12,977 bases of DNA from Pseudomonadota bacterium (GTDB lineage Bacteria; Pseudomonadota; Gammaproteobacteria; Xanthomonadales; Rhodanobacteraceae): the NCBI GenBank assembly GCA_023412995.1, contig JAEZQS010000018.1, forward strand, positions 1 to 12,977. The letters are read 5' to 3'. A program made the translations under genes and the position numbers. Below, one piece after another: positions 12,896 to 12,977 of the stretch. Under the pieces are notes generated by a model. That model saw only the letters and a program-made list of their open reading frames with translations. It did no database searches and was not told where the DNA came from. Position 1 is the first letter of the stretch. The number at the start of each line of letters is the position of its first letter.

Positions 12896-12977
12896 GGGGC
12901 GAGGGGCTGGGATCAGGGGCCAGGGGCCCAGGGATTAGGGAGTAGGGATCAGGGATCAGGGATCAGGGATCAGGGAT
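12896..12977 (+). repeat. G-rich heptamer array (GGGATCA unit), runs off the right edge
   Basis: The array begins at the base after the ctpA stop codon. Imperfect heptads (GGGGCGA, GGGATCA, GGGGCCA, GGGATTA, GGGAGTA) are followed by perfect GGGATCA copies at 12945-12951, 12952-12958, 12959-12965 and 12966-12972, and a partial one at 12973-12977. There are about 12 regularly spaced G tracts on the coding strand of ctpA, so both the DNA strand and the 3' end of the mRNA could fold into G-quadruplexes. Confidence 0.9.

Overview
The window is 13 kb of high-GC chromosomal DNA. It most likely comes from a gammaproteobacterium of the Xanthomonadaceae/Lysobacteraceae (Lysobacter, Luteimonas or a relative). 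The evidence for this is the gpmI-envC-ctpA gene order, the gammaproteobacterial-type UbiE, the GTAGGAGCGGC-type palindromic repeats and the heptameric G-rich repeats. No phage, plasmid, CRISPR, transposase, tRNA or rRNA is visible. Eight complete genes and one truncated gene explain almost all of the coding capacity. The many other long open frames are shadows caused by high GC.

Left part (1-5160): a minus-strand pair encodes a LemA-family protein and a DUF2207 (YciQ-like) membrane protein whose C-terminus runs off the left edge. An 83-bp divergent gap follows. The plus strand then carries ubiE (quinone C-methyltransferase) and an exported M1 metallopeptidase of the leukotriene-A4-hydrolase type.

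Middle part (5161-8691): the M1 gene converges on a minus-strand M28/PA-domain lipoprotein peptidase across a 776-bp gap. This gap is the least ordinary stretch of the window. It holds two tandem, inverted-pair units of GTAG-type palindromes. Next to them are two short coding remnants, on opposite strands and head to head, each carrying the same secreted-protein C-terminal signature (DIGAxE ... FxDGFD). A solitary palindrome sits at the 3' end of the M28 gene. Upstream of the M28 gene lies a 14-G homopolymer with a GC-only palindrome, then a minus-strand gene for an exported protein built of 18-residue VNG solenoid repeats.

Right part (8692-12895): gpmI (phosphoglycerate mutase), envC (amidase activator with a degenerate LytM domain) and ctpA (S41 processing protease) lie in the same direction. 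The same gene neighbourhood is known in other gammaproteobacteria. It joins a glycolytic enzyme to two periplasmic regulators of peptidoglycan hydrolases. G-rich heptamer arrays lie on both sides of this cluster, in the 8428-8691 leader region and directly after the ctpA stop; the second runs off the right edge.

No clearly new multi-gene system is evident. The most interesting signals are non-coding: the head-to-head tail remnants, the poly-G tract and the heptad arrays.
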